A stretch of DNA of 19,721 bases. Source: Lysobacterales bacterium. GTDB lineage: Bacteria; Pseudomonadota; Gammaproteobacteria; Xanthomonadales; Rhodanobacteraceae. How positions within the stretch are numbered: the first letter of the stretch is position 1; the number at the start of each line of letters is the position of its first letter. Where the stretch lies: NCBI GenBank assembly GCA_013298265.1, contig JAAFHE010000005.1, positions 1 through 19,721 of the forward strand, written 5' to 3'. The position numbers and the translations under genes were made by a program. Shown here piece by piece: positions 7,816-15,203 of this stretch. The notes below the pieces were generated by a model, which saw only the letters and a list, made by a program, of their open reading frames with translations, searched no databases and had not been told where the DNA came from.

Positions 7816-8388
7816 ATGATTGCCAATCCAAGAAAGACCCGATCGTTGCTGCGACTCGGCCCGGTGGACCTGGGTTCTCTGCGCGACGACATCCTCGCGA
7901 TCCCCGATTCCACCTGGACCAGCGAGAACGCGCTCAAGCCCAACCGCGGCTACAGCTCGCTCGACCGCACCGAGCACATCGTCTTTCGCTTCATCCGCGA
8001 CCCGCGCGACTGCCGCCAGTCGTCCGACTATCCGCAATGGGCAGCCTGGCGCGAACGCATCGAGCCCGTGCTGTACGCGGCCATCCGTCCCTACGGCTAC
8101 GCACGCGCGCAGTTCCCCCGGATCATGCTCGCGCGCATGGCCGCAGGCGGCCGGATCCTTCCGCACAAGGACGCGAATCCGGCCGCGTTCTGGCCGCACA
8201 AGATCCACATTCCGATCACCACGAATGAGAAGGTGCGGTTCTACATCGAGCCCGACTTCCATCACCTCGAAGTCGGCCAGGCCTACGAGGTCAACAACCT
8301 CGACGTCCATGCCGTCGACAACGACGGCGATACCGCGCGCATCCACCTGATCTTCGAGTGCTTCGATCCGGACCAGCCTTTCGCCTGA
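7816..8388 (+). CDS. Aspartyl/asparaginyl beta-hydroxylase-like Fe(II)/2-oxoglutarate dioxygenase
   Basis: 190 residues, a single cupin-type domain of the AspH family (PF05118). Iron ligands appear as H117-x-D119 in RILPHKDAN and H165 in NNLDVHAVDND. Arg175 in ARIHLIFEC is placed to hold the 2-oxoglutarate carboxylate, and the PHKIHIPI segment (127-134) is typical of the family. Bacterial members hydroxylate protein side chains or free or peptidyl amino acids, sometimes in natural-product pathways, but no biosynthetic neighbours are seen. There is no signal peptide, so it should act in the cytoplasm. The ATG at 7816 lacks a clear Shine-Dalgarno but gives the right domain boundary. The gene starts 45 bases after the beta-helix gene and may be co-transcribed with it. 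Fold is confident; substrate is unknown. Confidence 0.85.
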   Translation: MIANPRKTRSLLRLGPVDLGSLRDDILAIPDSTWTSENALKPNRGYSSLDRTEHIVFRFIRDPRDCRQSSDYPQWAAWRERIEPVLYAAIRPYGYARAQFPRIMLARMAAGGRILPHKDANPAAFWPHKIHIPITTNEKVRFYIEPDFHHLEVGQAYEVNNLDVHAVDNDGDTARIHLIFECFDPDQPFA

Positions 8389-8427
8389 GCCGGACGTTGC
8401 GCGGGAATGTCGGTCGCGCGGGAATTC

Positions 8428-8724
8428 CTACGGCAGGCCGGGAAAACTCTCGACGTAGCGGATCGTGAAATCCGGAAAGCTCTCGACGAGCTGGATCTTG
8501 AAGTCGGGAAAGCTCTCGACCACCTGCCATTCGCCGGGATCGTCCGGAAAGCTGGTCACGATCTTGACGTGCAGGTCGGCAAAGCTCTCGACGATCTTGA
8601 CCTTGTAGTCGGGGAAGCTCGTGACGAACTGGATCTTGCCGTGGATGCGGCTGACGTCGACTGGATCGGCGGCACCCGCGGACAGCGGCAGCACGGCCAG
8701 CAGCACAGCGTACAGACGGCGCAT
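8428..8724 (-). CDS. Small secreted protein of tandem SFPD repeats, function unknown
   Basis: 98 residues with a signal peptide (MRRLYAVLLAVLPLSAGA, cut before ADP). Nearly all of the mature part (about residues 30-98) consists of six copies of an ~11-residue unit, roughly [K/H/T]-[I/V]-x-[F/I/L/Y]-V-[E/T]-S-F-[P/A]-D-[F/Y/L]. The unit is interrupted once after the third copy by a DPGEW insertion. The alternating hydrophobic pattern and 11-residue period suggest one beta-strand plus turn per repeat, a small beta-solenoid or sheet. The DNA shows the same period of about 33 bases. Strand choice rests on the ATG at 8724 with a strong GGAGGGG (8731-8737, 6-base spacer) and the export signal; the opposite strand is also open but has neither. 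The gene is divergent from the cluster starting at 8926. I have a vague memory of similar repeat proteins in other bacteria but know no function. Confidence 0.78.
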   Translation of the reverse strand: MRRLYAVLLAVLPLSAGAADPVDVSRIHGKIQFVTSFPDYKVKIVESFADLHVKIVTSFPDDPGEWQVVESFPDFKIQLVESFPDFTIRYVESFPGLP

Positions 8725-8925
8725 GGATTTCCCCTCCGCGAGTGACGACGGAAGCCTAGCGCACGCCGCGACGCCGCGGTGCTATCCCATTCGTCACCCT
8801 TGTGGGCACGCTGCGCCGCCCCATCTGGCCCAGGGAGAGTGGGCGCGTCGCTGCCGACACGCATCGGTTACGCGGGATCGCCTACACTCGTGTTGTCAAT
8901 GCCGCACGGCGATGGGGAGATCGCG

Positions 8926-9633
8926 TTGAGCAGATTCATGCGTGCTTTGCAGAAAGCTGGCCTGGTGGAGATGGAGGAAGGCGCGCACCGCGTCGATACC
9001 GACGCTACCGAGGCGCCGGCGGAATCGTCGCCCCAGGTCGTCATGGACCACAGTGCCGAACCGGCCGCCGCGGAACCCGCGCCGCCAGCCGTGCCGGTAC
9101 CCGAAGGTCCTATCGCCGAACAGCGCCCGTTCGAGGACATCTACGCCGAACAGTCGGTGCAGGCGTCCGCGTTCCCGGCCGAAAAACTGCTCAAGATCCT
9201 CGACGGGCTCGCCGCCCTCGATCCGGCCTCACGCATTGCCGCGGTACGCGCGCTCGACGCAGCCGACGATGCCTGGACCGTCGACGATGCCCTGCTCGAC
9301 GCCGAACGCAAGACCCGCGCCCTCGCCGCCGCGCGCAGCCAGCTCGAACAGCAGGCGCGCGCGGGTCTGGAACAGGCGCGCGCGGCCGTGACCGAGCGTG
9401 ACCAGCGCCAGCAGGACGCGGTCGGCCGCATCCGCAGCCAGATCGCCGACCTCGAAGGCCTGCTCGAACGCGAAGTGACGCGCGCGACCGAGGAAAAGTC
9501 CGCGCTGGAAAACGCCGCGCGCGCGACCAAGGAAGCGTGCCTGCGCGAAGTCGCGCGGCTGGATGCCGAAACCGAGCGTCTCAAGCGTCTTGCCGCCACC
9601 TTCGGCGGCACCTCCGCCGCACCGACCCCCTGA
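8926..9633 (+). CDS. Coiled-coil protein, first gene of the PspA/AAA/ABC cluster
   Basis: 235 residues from a TTG at 8926, chosen because GGGGAG (8914-8919) sits 6 bases upstream; the ATG at 8938 would have an 18-base spacer and the ATG at 8899 none. A short helical N-terminus (MSRFMRALQKAGLVEME) is followed by an acidic, Pro/Ala-rich linker (~25-65). Next comes a compact segment, EDIYAEQSVQASAFPAEKLL to DDAWTVDDALLDAERK (~70-130), and then a long alpha-helical coiled coil (~130-225) rich in Glu, Arg and Ala. There is no signal peptide or membrane helix, so it is probably cytoplasmic. The family is not recognised. Position and coiled coil suggest an adaptor or assembly partner for the PspA-like protein. 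A TACACT (8883-8888) could be the -10 box of the cluster promoter, without a clear -35. It ends 22 bases before the next gene. Confidence 0.75.
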   Translation: MSRFMRALQKAGLVEMEEGAHRVDTDATEAPAESSPQVVMDHSAEPAAAEPAPPAVPVPEGPIAEQRPFEDIYAEQSVQASAFPAEKLLKILDGLAALDPASRIAAVRALDAADDAWTVDDALLDAERKTRALAAARSQLEQQARAGLEQARAAVTERDQRQQDAVGRIRSQIADLEGLLEREVTRATEEKSALENAARATKEACLREVARLDAETERLKRLAATFGGTSAAPTP

Positions 9634-9655
9634 TCACCCTGCTTACGGAGCCACC

Positions 9656-11386
9656 ATGGCCAAGATGACCCCGCTCGCCAAAGGTCTGGTCACCCTGATC
9701 ATCCTCGGCGGTACCACCGCCGCCGCCTGGCACCTCGGTCTCAAGGAGATCGTGCAAGGCAGGAAGGACGGCCAGACGGCCGCGCCGGCTACGCCGTCGA
9801 ACCCGACGACGGCCGGCACGACCGCGGCCAGCACCACTACGCCGGGCAGCACGCCGTCGCCGCCAGCGTCTACCCCCAAGCCCGCCGCACCGGCTCCTAC
9901 CGGCGGCGCATTGGGTAGCACCGGCAATCCGCTCAAGGTCAGCATCGTGAGCTTCCACGGCTATGCGCCGGCCCTGCTCGCCAACGGCAAGGCGCTCAAG
10001 ACCCAGGCCGGATCGATATTTGCCCAGCAGGGCGTCAACGTCGAGTTCGTGATCCAGGACGACATCCCGACGCTGTCGACGATCTTCGAATCCAAGACCG
10101 CGCACTGCGCCTGGCGCACGTCGGATTTCTGGGCACAGGAACAGCCCAACCTGCGCAACGCCGGCCTCGACGGCCGCGCCATCATGGCGGTCGACAATAC
10201 CCAGGGCGCCGACGCGATCATCGCGCGCGACGCGTCGATCACGCGCGTGGAAGACCTGGCCGACCGCAGTATCGCGCTACTGCAGTTCACGCCGTCGGAC
10301 GGCATGACCATCGACGCACTCGAGAACTCCAGCCTGACCGCGCGCAAGAGGCAGTCGGTACGCTACGTCTACATCAATGCCGAGGAAGGCACGGCCGGCG
10401 TGCGCGCCGCGCTGGAAAGCGGCAGCGTCGACGCGGCCGCCTTGTGGGATCCGGACCTGTCGCTCGCGCTGAAGAACATTCCCGGCGCGCATGTGGTGTA
10501 TTCCACGCGCACCGCGACCAATCTGATCTACGACGTCATCGTCTGCGACAACCGCGTGCTGTCGGATCCGGCCAACGAAGGCGCCTTCCAGTCCTTCGTC
10601 GCCGGCTGGATGACCGGCGTGGACGCGGCCAAGAAGGCACCGGACGAAGCGGTCGACGCACTCGTGCGCACTGAGGAATTCTTCAGCCTGCTCGCCAAGG
10701 ATCAGGGCCGGCCGTTCGTCAAGAGCCTGTTCGACAACCTGGTCTGGACCGGCCTGGAAGACAACGCGCGCATCTTCGGCCTGGCCGGCGGCACCAACCA
10801 CTACGACCGCGTCTATCGCCGTTTCGACGGCATCTACCGCAAGGTCGGTGCGCTGGCCAACCCGAATTCGCCGGTGATCGCGCCGCAGGATTCGGTCGAC
10901 CTGCGCTACATCCGTGCGCTGCTGGCCAAGAGCCAGAGCGCGCAGCAGGCGGCGGCCAAGCCCGAGTTCACCTTCACCGAGCAGGAGCGCCAGCAGGTCG
11001 CCAAGCAGGAACCGACCGTGACCAAGCCGGTGATCGTGAGCTTCTCCAGCGGCTCGGCCGAGCTGACCAAGCGCTCGCAGAAGATCATCGACGACGAGAT
11101 GGTGCCGTTCATCGAGAACAACGGCTCGGCCTATTTCGACATCTCCGGCAACAGCGATTCGACCGGCGCACGCGAGACCAACATGCGCATCTCCCGCGCC
11201 CGCGCCCAGGCCGTCGTCGACTATCTCGTGTCGCAGTGGGAATTCGACCGCGCGCGCTTCGTCGTGACCGGCAACGGACCGGACAAGCCGCTGTGCAACG
11301 AGGCCGCGCCGCAGGGCGAGAACCTGAGCCTCGAGGACTGTCGCGCGATGAACCGCACCACGAGAGCAGCGGCGCTGCGACGCTGA
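9656..11386 (+). CDS. Membrane-anchored NMT1/SsuA-type substrate-binding protein fused to an OmpA domain
   Basis: 576 residues from the ATG at 9656 (GGAG at 9647-9650, 5-base spacer). Order: an uncleaved-looking membrane helix (~9-28); a long Thr/Pro/Ala/Ser linker (~40-92); a type-II periplasmic binding domain (~93-425) of the NMT1/SsuA/NrtA class, with VSIVSFHGYAPALL at its start, LADRSIALLQ near 201-210 and ALESGSVDAAALWDPDL near 252-268; then an OmpA peptidoglycan-binding domain (~455-576). In the OmpA part, SDSTG carries Asp501 and ISRARAQAV carries Arg516, the pair that binds diaminopimelate, and Cys547/Cys562 could form a disulfide. The protein should span the periplasm from inner membrane to cell wall. 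The permease and ATPase of the same ABC class follow after a 369-base gap. Whether it imports a ligand or only senses one is not decided. Confidence 0.9.
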   Translation: MAKMTPLAKGLVTLIILGGTTAAAWHLGLKEIVQGRKDGQTAAPATPSNPTTAGTTAASTTTPGSTPSPPASTPKPAAPAPTGGALGSTGNPLKVSIVSFHGYAPALLANGKALKTQAGSIFAQQGVNVEFVIQDDIPTLSTIFESKTAHCAWRTSDFWAQEQPNLRNAGLDGRAIMAVDNTQGADAIIARDASITRVEDLADRSIALLQFTPSDGMTIDALENSSLTARKRQSVRYVYINAEEGTAGVRAALESGSVDAAALWDPDLSLALKNIPGAHVVYSTRTATNLIYDVIVCDNRVLSDPANEGAFQSFVAGWMTGVDAAKKAPDEAVDALVRTEEFFSLLAKDQGRPFVKSLFDNLVWTGLEDNARIFGLAGGTNHYDRVYRRFDGIYRKVGALANPNSPVIAPQDSVDLRYIRALLAKSQSAQQAAAKPEFTFTEQERQQVAKQEPTVTKPVIVSFSSGSAELTKRSQKIIDDEMVPFIENNGSAYFDISGNSDSTGARETNMRISRARAQAVVDYLVSQWEFDRARFVVTGNGPDKPLCNEAAPQGENLSLEDCRAMNRTTRAAALRR

Positions 11387-11419
11387 GGCATCACGCTGCG
11401 ATGTGAGGCAATGCAAAGT

Positions 11420-11509
11420 CCTCTCCCCCGCCGGCGTCGGGGAGTGAACGGGGCGTCGCTCGGAACCGCAGGTTCTGGCGCCCCCGAACGCCCGAAGGGC
11501 CGGAGAGGG
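11420..11509 (-). repeat. Dispersed 90-base three-hairpin element, copy 1
   Basis: Read on the minus strand, it starts CCCTCTCC and ends GGGGGAGAGG, and contains three hairpins: GCCC-TTC-GGGC, GAACC-TGC-GGTTC and a CCCCG/CGGGG stem. It is about 90% identical over its first ~67 bases to the plus-strand element at 17750-17839, where stems are kept although loops differ. It begins 33 bases after the stop of the OmpA-fusion gene. It looks like a REP/MITE-type non-autonomous palindromic repeat; it could also act as an RNA-stabilising or terminating structure. Confidence 0.8.
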
Positions 11510-11561
11510 TTGGGTGAGGGGGAGAAGGTTCTGCGAGGCAACCCATTGGTTTTCGCGTAGC

Positions 11562-11582
11562 GTTGCAAGTTGCAAGTTGCAA
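11562..11582. repeat. Three tandem copies of GTTGCAA
   Basis: Three perfect 7-base units lie in the gap between the substrate-binding gene and the permease gene. A GCAAC in inverted sense follows a few bases later (11588-11592), so a regulator-binding site is possible. Slippage in non-coding DNA is the plain alternative. Confidence 0.6.
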
Positions 11583-11636
11583 ATTTCGCAACAATCAATC
11601 GGTTCGACGGATTTGGGCTTCTCCCCCCCACCCCTA

Positions 11637-11668
11637 CCCTCTCCCCCCAGCGAACTGGGGGGAGAGGG
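11637..11668. repeat. Perfect 14-base-pair G/C hairpin upstream of the permease
   Basis: CCCTCTCCCCCCAG (11637-11650) pairs perfectly with 11655-11668 around a CGAA loop, 87 bases before the permease start. There is no U tract, so it is unlikely to be a classical terminator on the plus strand. The sequence class (CCCTCTCC/GGAGAGGG) matches the ends of the 90-base elements, suggesting a minimal REP-like relative. In the transcript it would be a very stable stem that could protect or separate the two parts of the operon mRNA. Confidence 0.75.
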
Positions 11669-11755
11669 AGTTACCCGGCGATGGCCCATCCCGCGTCTTC
11701 GCCGCGTATCGTTGATGTCCCACCAGTTCCGCACACCCGAGCGCAAGGTAGCGAC

Positions 11756-12565
11756 ATGGCCGAACCCACAACCTGGAATCCCTACGCGCCGCTCAGCGCC
11801 CAGACCACGCGCACGCTCGGCATCGGTGCCGTCGTCGCGGTGCTGGTGCTGTGGGCCGTCATCAGCGGCAGCGGGCTGGTCAGCCCGAACAAGCTGCCGG
11901 CACCGTGGCAGGTCGCCAAGGCCTTTGCCTATCTGGCCTGGGACGGCGAGAACCAGCGCAGCCTGCTGTTCACGGCGACGGTCTGGTCGCTGGGCCGCGT
12001 GCTCGCCGCCGGTGCGCTGGTCGTCGCGATCGGCATTCCGATCGGCGTCATCATGGGTGCGTCGCCCAGGGTCAATGCCGCACTGTCGCCGCTGATCGAT
12101 CCGTTCCGTTCGGCGCCGGTCGTCGCGCTGCTGCCGATCATGGTCATGTGGTTCGGCATCGGCGAGTGGATGAAGGTGCTGTTCCTGTTCGTCGGCGCGG
12201 TCGTCTACCTGATTCCGATGGTGCGCGACGCGGTGCGCGCGGTACCGCAGGCATACTGGATCTCCGCGCGCGATCTCGGCGCGACGCCGTTCGAGGCGGT
12301 GCGCCACGCGGTGCTGCCGCTGGCCATGCCGCGCATCGCCGACGCGGTCATCGTCGGTGTCTCGGTGATGTGGACCTACATCACCGTCGCCGAGTACGTG
12401 AACGCGCGCGAAGGTCTCGGTCAGCTGATCCAGAACGCGCGCCGCTTCTCGGCCATGGACCAGGTATTTGCCGGCATCATCGTGATCATTGCCTTCGCCC
12501 TGCTGAGCTACCAGCTGATGCGCTACCTCAAAGCGAAAATGTACCCGTGGGAGACCAAGCTGTGA
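11756..12565 (+). CDS. ABC transporter permease, SsuC/TauC/NrtB-like
   Basis: 269 residues, normal for the family; start ATG at 11756 with AAGG (11745-11748) 7 bases upstream. It has about six hydrophobic segments (first ~21-40, then ~82-103, 120-134, 140-155, 194-212, 235-252). The cytoplasmic EAA loop, which docks onto the ATPase, is at ~170-191 (ISARDLGATPFEAVRHAVLPLA). It should form the inner-membrane channel partner of the substrate-binding domain encoded before it and the ATPase encoded after it. Sulfonate, taurine, nitrate, bicarbonate and thiamine-precursor importers share this architecture, and the substrate cannot be told from sequence. The stop overlaps the ATPase start by 4 bases (GTGA), indicating translational coupling. 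Confidence 0.92.
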   Translation: MAEPTTWNPYAPLSAQTTRTLGIGAVVAVLVLWAVISGSGLVSPNKLPAPWQVAKAFAYLAWDGENQRSLLFTATVWSLGRVLAAGALVVAIGIPIGVIMGASPRVNAALSPLIDPFRSAPVVALLPIMVMWFGIGEWMKVLFLFVGAVVYLIPMVRDAVRAVPQAYWISARDLGATPFEAVRHAVLPLAMPRIADAVIVGVSVMWTYITVAEYVNAREGLGQLIQNARRFSAMDQVFAGIIVIIAFALLSYQLMRYLKAKMYPWETKL

Positions 12566-13398
12566 GCACGCCTGCAAGCCCGGTCAGCATCGAACTCAAG
12601 GACATCGTCCAGGAATACCCGAACAAGGACGGCACCGGCGTGCTGCGCGTGGTCGATGGCATCAGTTTGACCCTGCAGCCCGGCATCAACATGCTGCTCG
12701 GACCGTCCGGCTGCGGCAAATCCACGATCCTGCACATGATGGGCGGCGTGCGCCCGATCGGCGTGCAGACGCCGACCTCGGGCACCGTGCTCATTGATGG
12801 CCAGCCCTGCGTCGAGGCACACGACGACGCGGTCATGGTGTTCCAGCGCTATGCCAACCGGCCCGATCTGACGGTCGAGGAAAATGTCGCGTTCCCGTTT
12901 CGCCTGCGACACTGGCGTTCGCGCGTCAACGATGCTGAGGCGCGGCGCCGCGTCGACGAGACCCTCGCCGCAGTCGGCCTGACCGGCCATCGCAAGCATC
13001 TGCCGTCGCAGCTATCGGGCGGGCAGAACCAGCGCGTCGCGCTGGCCCGCGCGCTGGTGCTGCGGCCGCGCATCCTGCTGATGGACGAACCCTTCGGTGC
13101 CCTCGATGCGCAGACCCGCGGCGAGATGCAACAGCTGCTGGTGCAGATCTACGAGCAGAATCCCTGTCTGGTTGTGTTCGTGACCCATGACGTGACCGAG
13201 GCGCTCGCGCTTGGCGACCGCGTCATCGTGCTGTCGACCCAGCCGGCCAAGATTGCCGACGATTTCGCCATCCTCGAACCGCGGCCGCGCTCGGTCATCT
13301 GGCAGCGCTCCACCGAGGCCGTCCGCATGGAAGAACGCATCCTTGCCCAGCTGCACGCCGCCAGCGCCGGTCGCGCCAGTCTGCGCGTGTCGGTGTAA
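12562..13398 (+). CDS. ABC transporter ATP-binding protein, SsuB/TauB/NrtD-like
   Basis: 278 residues starting at GTG 12562, which overlaps the permease stop. All nucleotide-binding motifs are intact: Walker A GPSGCGKST (47-55), Q-loop Gln95 (VFQRYANRPDLTV), signature LSGGQNQR (151-158), Walker B ILLMDEPFGALD (171-182) and switch His209. The PFGALDAQTR D-loop region is characteristic of the nitrate/sulfonate/taurine class, agreeing with the permease. The protein energises transport at the inner face of the inner membrane. The ~55-residue C-terminal extension is usual for the class and not recognisable as a regulatory domain. It is followed after 12 bases by the membrane coiled-coil gene, so the transporter and the PspA/AAA part appear to be one transcript. 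Confidence 0.93.
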   Translation: MSTPASPVSIELKDIVQEYPNKDGTGVLRVVDGISLTLQPGINMLLGPSGCGKSTILHMMGGVRPIGVQTPTSGTVLIDGQPCVEAHDDAVMVFQRYANRPDLTVEENVAFPFRLRHWRSRVNDAEARRRVDETLAAVGLTGHRKHLPSQLSGGQNQRVALARALVLRPRILLMDEPFGALDAQTRGEMQQLLVQIYEQNPCLVVFVTHDVTEALALGDRVIVLSTQPAKIADDFAILEPRPRSVIWQRSTEAVRMEERILAQLHAASAGRASLRVSV

Positions 13399-13410
13399 GA
13401 GGACGCGACG

Positions 13411-14286
13411 GTGGCAATGGATCCGGCCTGGAACAAAGGTACCGAGGAGGAGCAGCCGTCCTATCTCTGGGCGATGCTGACCTCGCCACTGAACATCAAC
13501 CTGTTCCTGGCCACCGTGGCCGGCAGCACCTTCCTGGCGATTCCGTACGGCTCGCCGGGCGTGGTCCTGCCGCTGCTCGCGTTCGCCGCGGGCGAAGCCA
13601 TCGCCGCGATGTTCATCCCGGCCTCCTCGACCTTCCGCGCCAAGGTCGACCGCAAGCTCAAGCTCAAGCGCCGCGAAGCGGCCGCCCTGCACCTGCGCGG
13701 CGAGATCGCCCGCCGCTGCACCGAGCACGATCCGCGCTGGGAGGTCTACCGCAACCTGCAAGAGCGCGTGCGCTCGCTGCGCGAGATGGGCAGCCACCGG
13801 CGCAGCGCGCTCGGCGAGCGCGAGCTGGACCGCATCGAAGATACCGCGATCGACTTCCTCGGCCTGTGGCTGGCCGAGCTGTCCATGGAAGAACGCCAGG
13901 ACTCGGTCAACGAACGCGACATCGAACGCCGCATCGCCGATATCGGCGCACGCATCGACCGTGGCGCCGAGGACGAGCGCAGTCTGCGCAAGGCGCGCGG
14001 CGATCTGGAGGAACTGCTGCTGCGCCATCGGCGCCTGGCCAGCCGCAAGGCCGCGGTCGAAGCCGCGCTGCTGTCGCTGCCGGACGCCGTCGAAGAGATC
14101 TACCAGGCCATCATCACCAACTCCTCCGCCGCTGAGGGCGGCGCGCGCCTGACCGAAGCGATCGAGCGGCTGCGCCTGGAGGAAGAGCTGGAATCCAGCT
14201 ATGGCGCCGAAATCCAGAACATCGTGCGGCCCGAGGCCGCCGCCGCACGTGCGCGCTCCGCCGCGCGTCAAGGAGCCGCATCGTGA
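13411..14286 (+). CDS. Membrane protein with two N-terminal helices and a long cytoplasmic coiled coil
   Basis: 291 residues from GTG 13411, which has AAGAGGA (13397-13403) 7 bases upstream; the ATG two codons later has a 13-base spacer. Two hydrophobic segments lie at ~27-46 and ~48-69, separated by a short GSPG turn, so both ends are probably cytoplasmic. The rest is strongly helical and charged, with coiled-coil character at ~75-130 and ~165-260, and a less charged segment with IDFLGLWLAELS near 148-160. I do not recognise the family. In a cluster with an ABC importer and a PspA/AAA pair, it is a plausible membrane docking platform linking the two. It is translationally coupled to the next gene by a GTGA overlap (14283-14286). 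Confidence 0.8.
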   Translation: MAMDPAWNKGTEEEQPSYLWAMLTSPLNINLFLATVAGSTFLAIPYGSPGVVLPLLAFAAGEAIAAMFIPASSTFRAKVDRKLKLKRREAAALHLRGEIARRCTEHDPRWEVYRNLQERVRSLREMGSHRRSALGERELDRIEDTAIDFLGLWLAELSMEERQDSVNERDIERRIADIGARIDRGAEDERSLRKARGDLEELLLRHRRLASRKAAVEAALLSLPDAVEEIYQAIITNSSAAEGGARLTEAIERLRLEEELESSYGAEIQNIVRPEAAAARARSAARQGAAS

Positions 14287-15143
14287 GCGTGAACAAGATC
14301 AGTCGTGGAGAACTGGAATCGCTGGTCAATTTCGGCGCGCACGAACGCATGGTCCACGAGGCCATCGGCAAGGCGCTGGCCGATCCGTTGCAGCGCCTGC
14401 GCTTCCTCGGCCGCTATACCAGCTGGAACGGGCTGTTCGGCTCCGGCGTCGCCGCACTGGCCGGCAAGATCGGCCGCTCGCGCCGCCTGTTCCTCGATCC
14501 GGACGAACCGGTGCACGCGCTGGCCGACCGCAGCGTCTACGTCGGAAGCTTTTTCTTCGACGCCGCGCGCGACGAGTTCGATGACCACGAGTCGGTCCAC
14601 CGCGACACCCATCGCTGCCTGGCCCAGGCCACGCTCAAGGGCCTGCTCGAGATCGAGGCCGCGCGCGTACCGGGACTGGCCGACCACCACGGTGTGAACC
14701 GCCTGCTGGCCGAACCGGACTGGCTGCAGGAGCTGAACGTCCGCGTCGCGCAGGGCTATGGCGTGGGCAGCGCCGACGACCTGCCGGCGATCTTCCACGC
14801 GATCGGCTACCACCTGGGCTCCGAACTGCTCGCCGACCGCGAGTTCTCCATCATCGACGAAAGCCTGCGCCACGCCGCCGCGGATCTCGTCCAGCAGCTA
14901 CTCATGAAGCGCGTCAGCATCGCCGGCCAGGAACATGTGGCGTATCACTGGATCGCGATCCATTCGGGCCACGGCGGCGCGGCCGAAGCGGATCATTTCG
15001 AGTGGGCCACGCAGGGCGCGCGCCTTGCGCTGCGTTTCACGCCCGAGGCCGATCATGGTGCGCTCAAGCAGAAGCTGACCCTGGGATTCATCGCCTTCGC
15101 CAACGACCACCGCCGCTTCTTCGAACTCGTGAATACGGCATAG
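14283..15143 (+). CDS. Conserved-looking hypothetical protein, possibly haem-oxygenase-like metalloprotein
   Basis: 286 residues from GTG 14283, overlapping the previous stop. Predominantly helical, no signal peptide or clear membrane helix. Two segments suggest metal binding: GYHLGSELLADREF (175-188, with His177, Glu181, Glu187), and AYHWIAIHSGHGGAAEADHF (220-239), which gives H230-x4-E235-x2-H238 and extra His at 222 and 227. Helices carrying H-x3/4-D/E-x2-H and an upstream E/H pair are the ligand pattern of haem-oxygenase-like diiron oxidases (CADD, SznF, PF14518-like proteins), and the length fits. This is motif reasoning only and the spacing is not identical to the known enzymes. The N-terminal part (DRSVYVGSFFFDAARDEFDD) has no assignment. 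It may be an oxidative or redox component of the cluster. Confidence 0.7.
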   Translation: MSVNKISRGELESLVNFGAHERMVHEAIGKALADPLQRLRFLGRYTSWNGLFGSGVAALAGKIGRSRRLFLDPDEPVHALADRSVYVGSFFFDAARDEFDDHESVHRDTHRCLAQATLKGLLEIEAARVPGLADHHGVNRLLAEPDWLQELNVRVAQGYGVGSADDLPAIFHAIGYHLGSELLADREFSIIDESLRHAAADLVQQLLMKRVSIAGQEHVAYHWIAIHSGHGGAAEADHFEWATQGARLALRFTPEADHGALKQKLTLGFIAFANDHRRFFELVNTA

Positions 15144-15203
15144 CGACCTTCTGCCCCGTCCCTTACCCCAGCAATACGCACTCGCAACGGAGACCCGCGC
15201 ATC

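Noticed and set aside
5713..8346. 877-residue minus-strand frame opposite the beta-helix and AspH-like genes
   Set aside because: It spans two supported plus-strand genes and shows the composition of a GC-driven antisense frame, with no recognisable motif.
8428..8640. Regular ~33-base repeats that could suggest a CRISPR-like array
   Set aside because: Units are contiguous, degenerate and in phase with codons; there are no unique spacers, so they are coding repeats.
8407..8745. Plus-strand 112-residue repeat-containing frame opposite the SFPD-repeat protein
   Set aside because: A DNA repeat makes both strands look repetitive, but only the minus strand has a signal peptide and a strong GGAGGGG start.
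10277..12577. 766-residue minus-strand frame covering parts of the substrate-binding and permease genes
   Set aside because: It runs across two real genes and their structured gap; His/Arg/Asp-rich shadow without domain signals.
13012..14271. 419-residue minus-strand frame
   Set aside because: Antisense to the ABC ATPase end and the membrane coiled-coil gene, both of which have ribosome-binding sites and coherent protein features.
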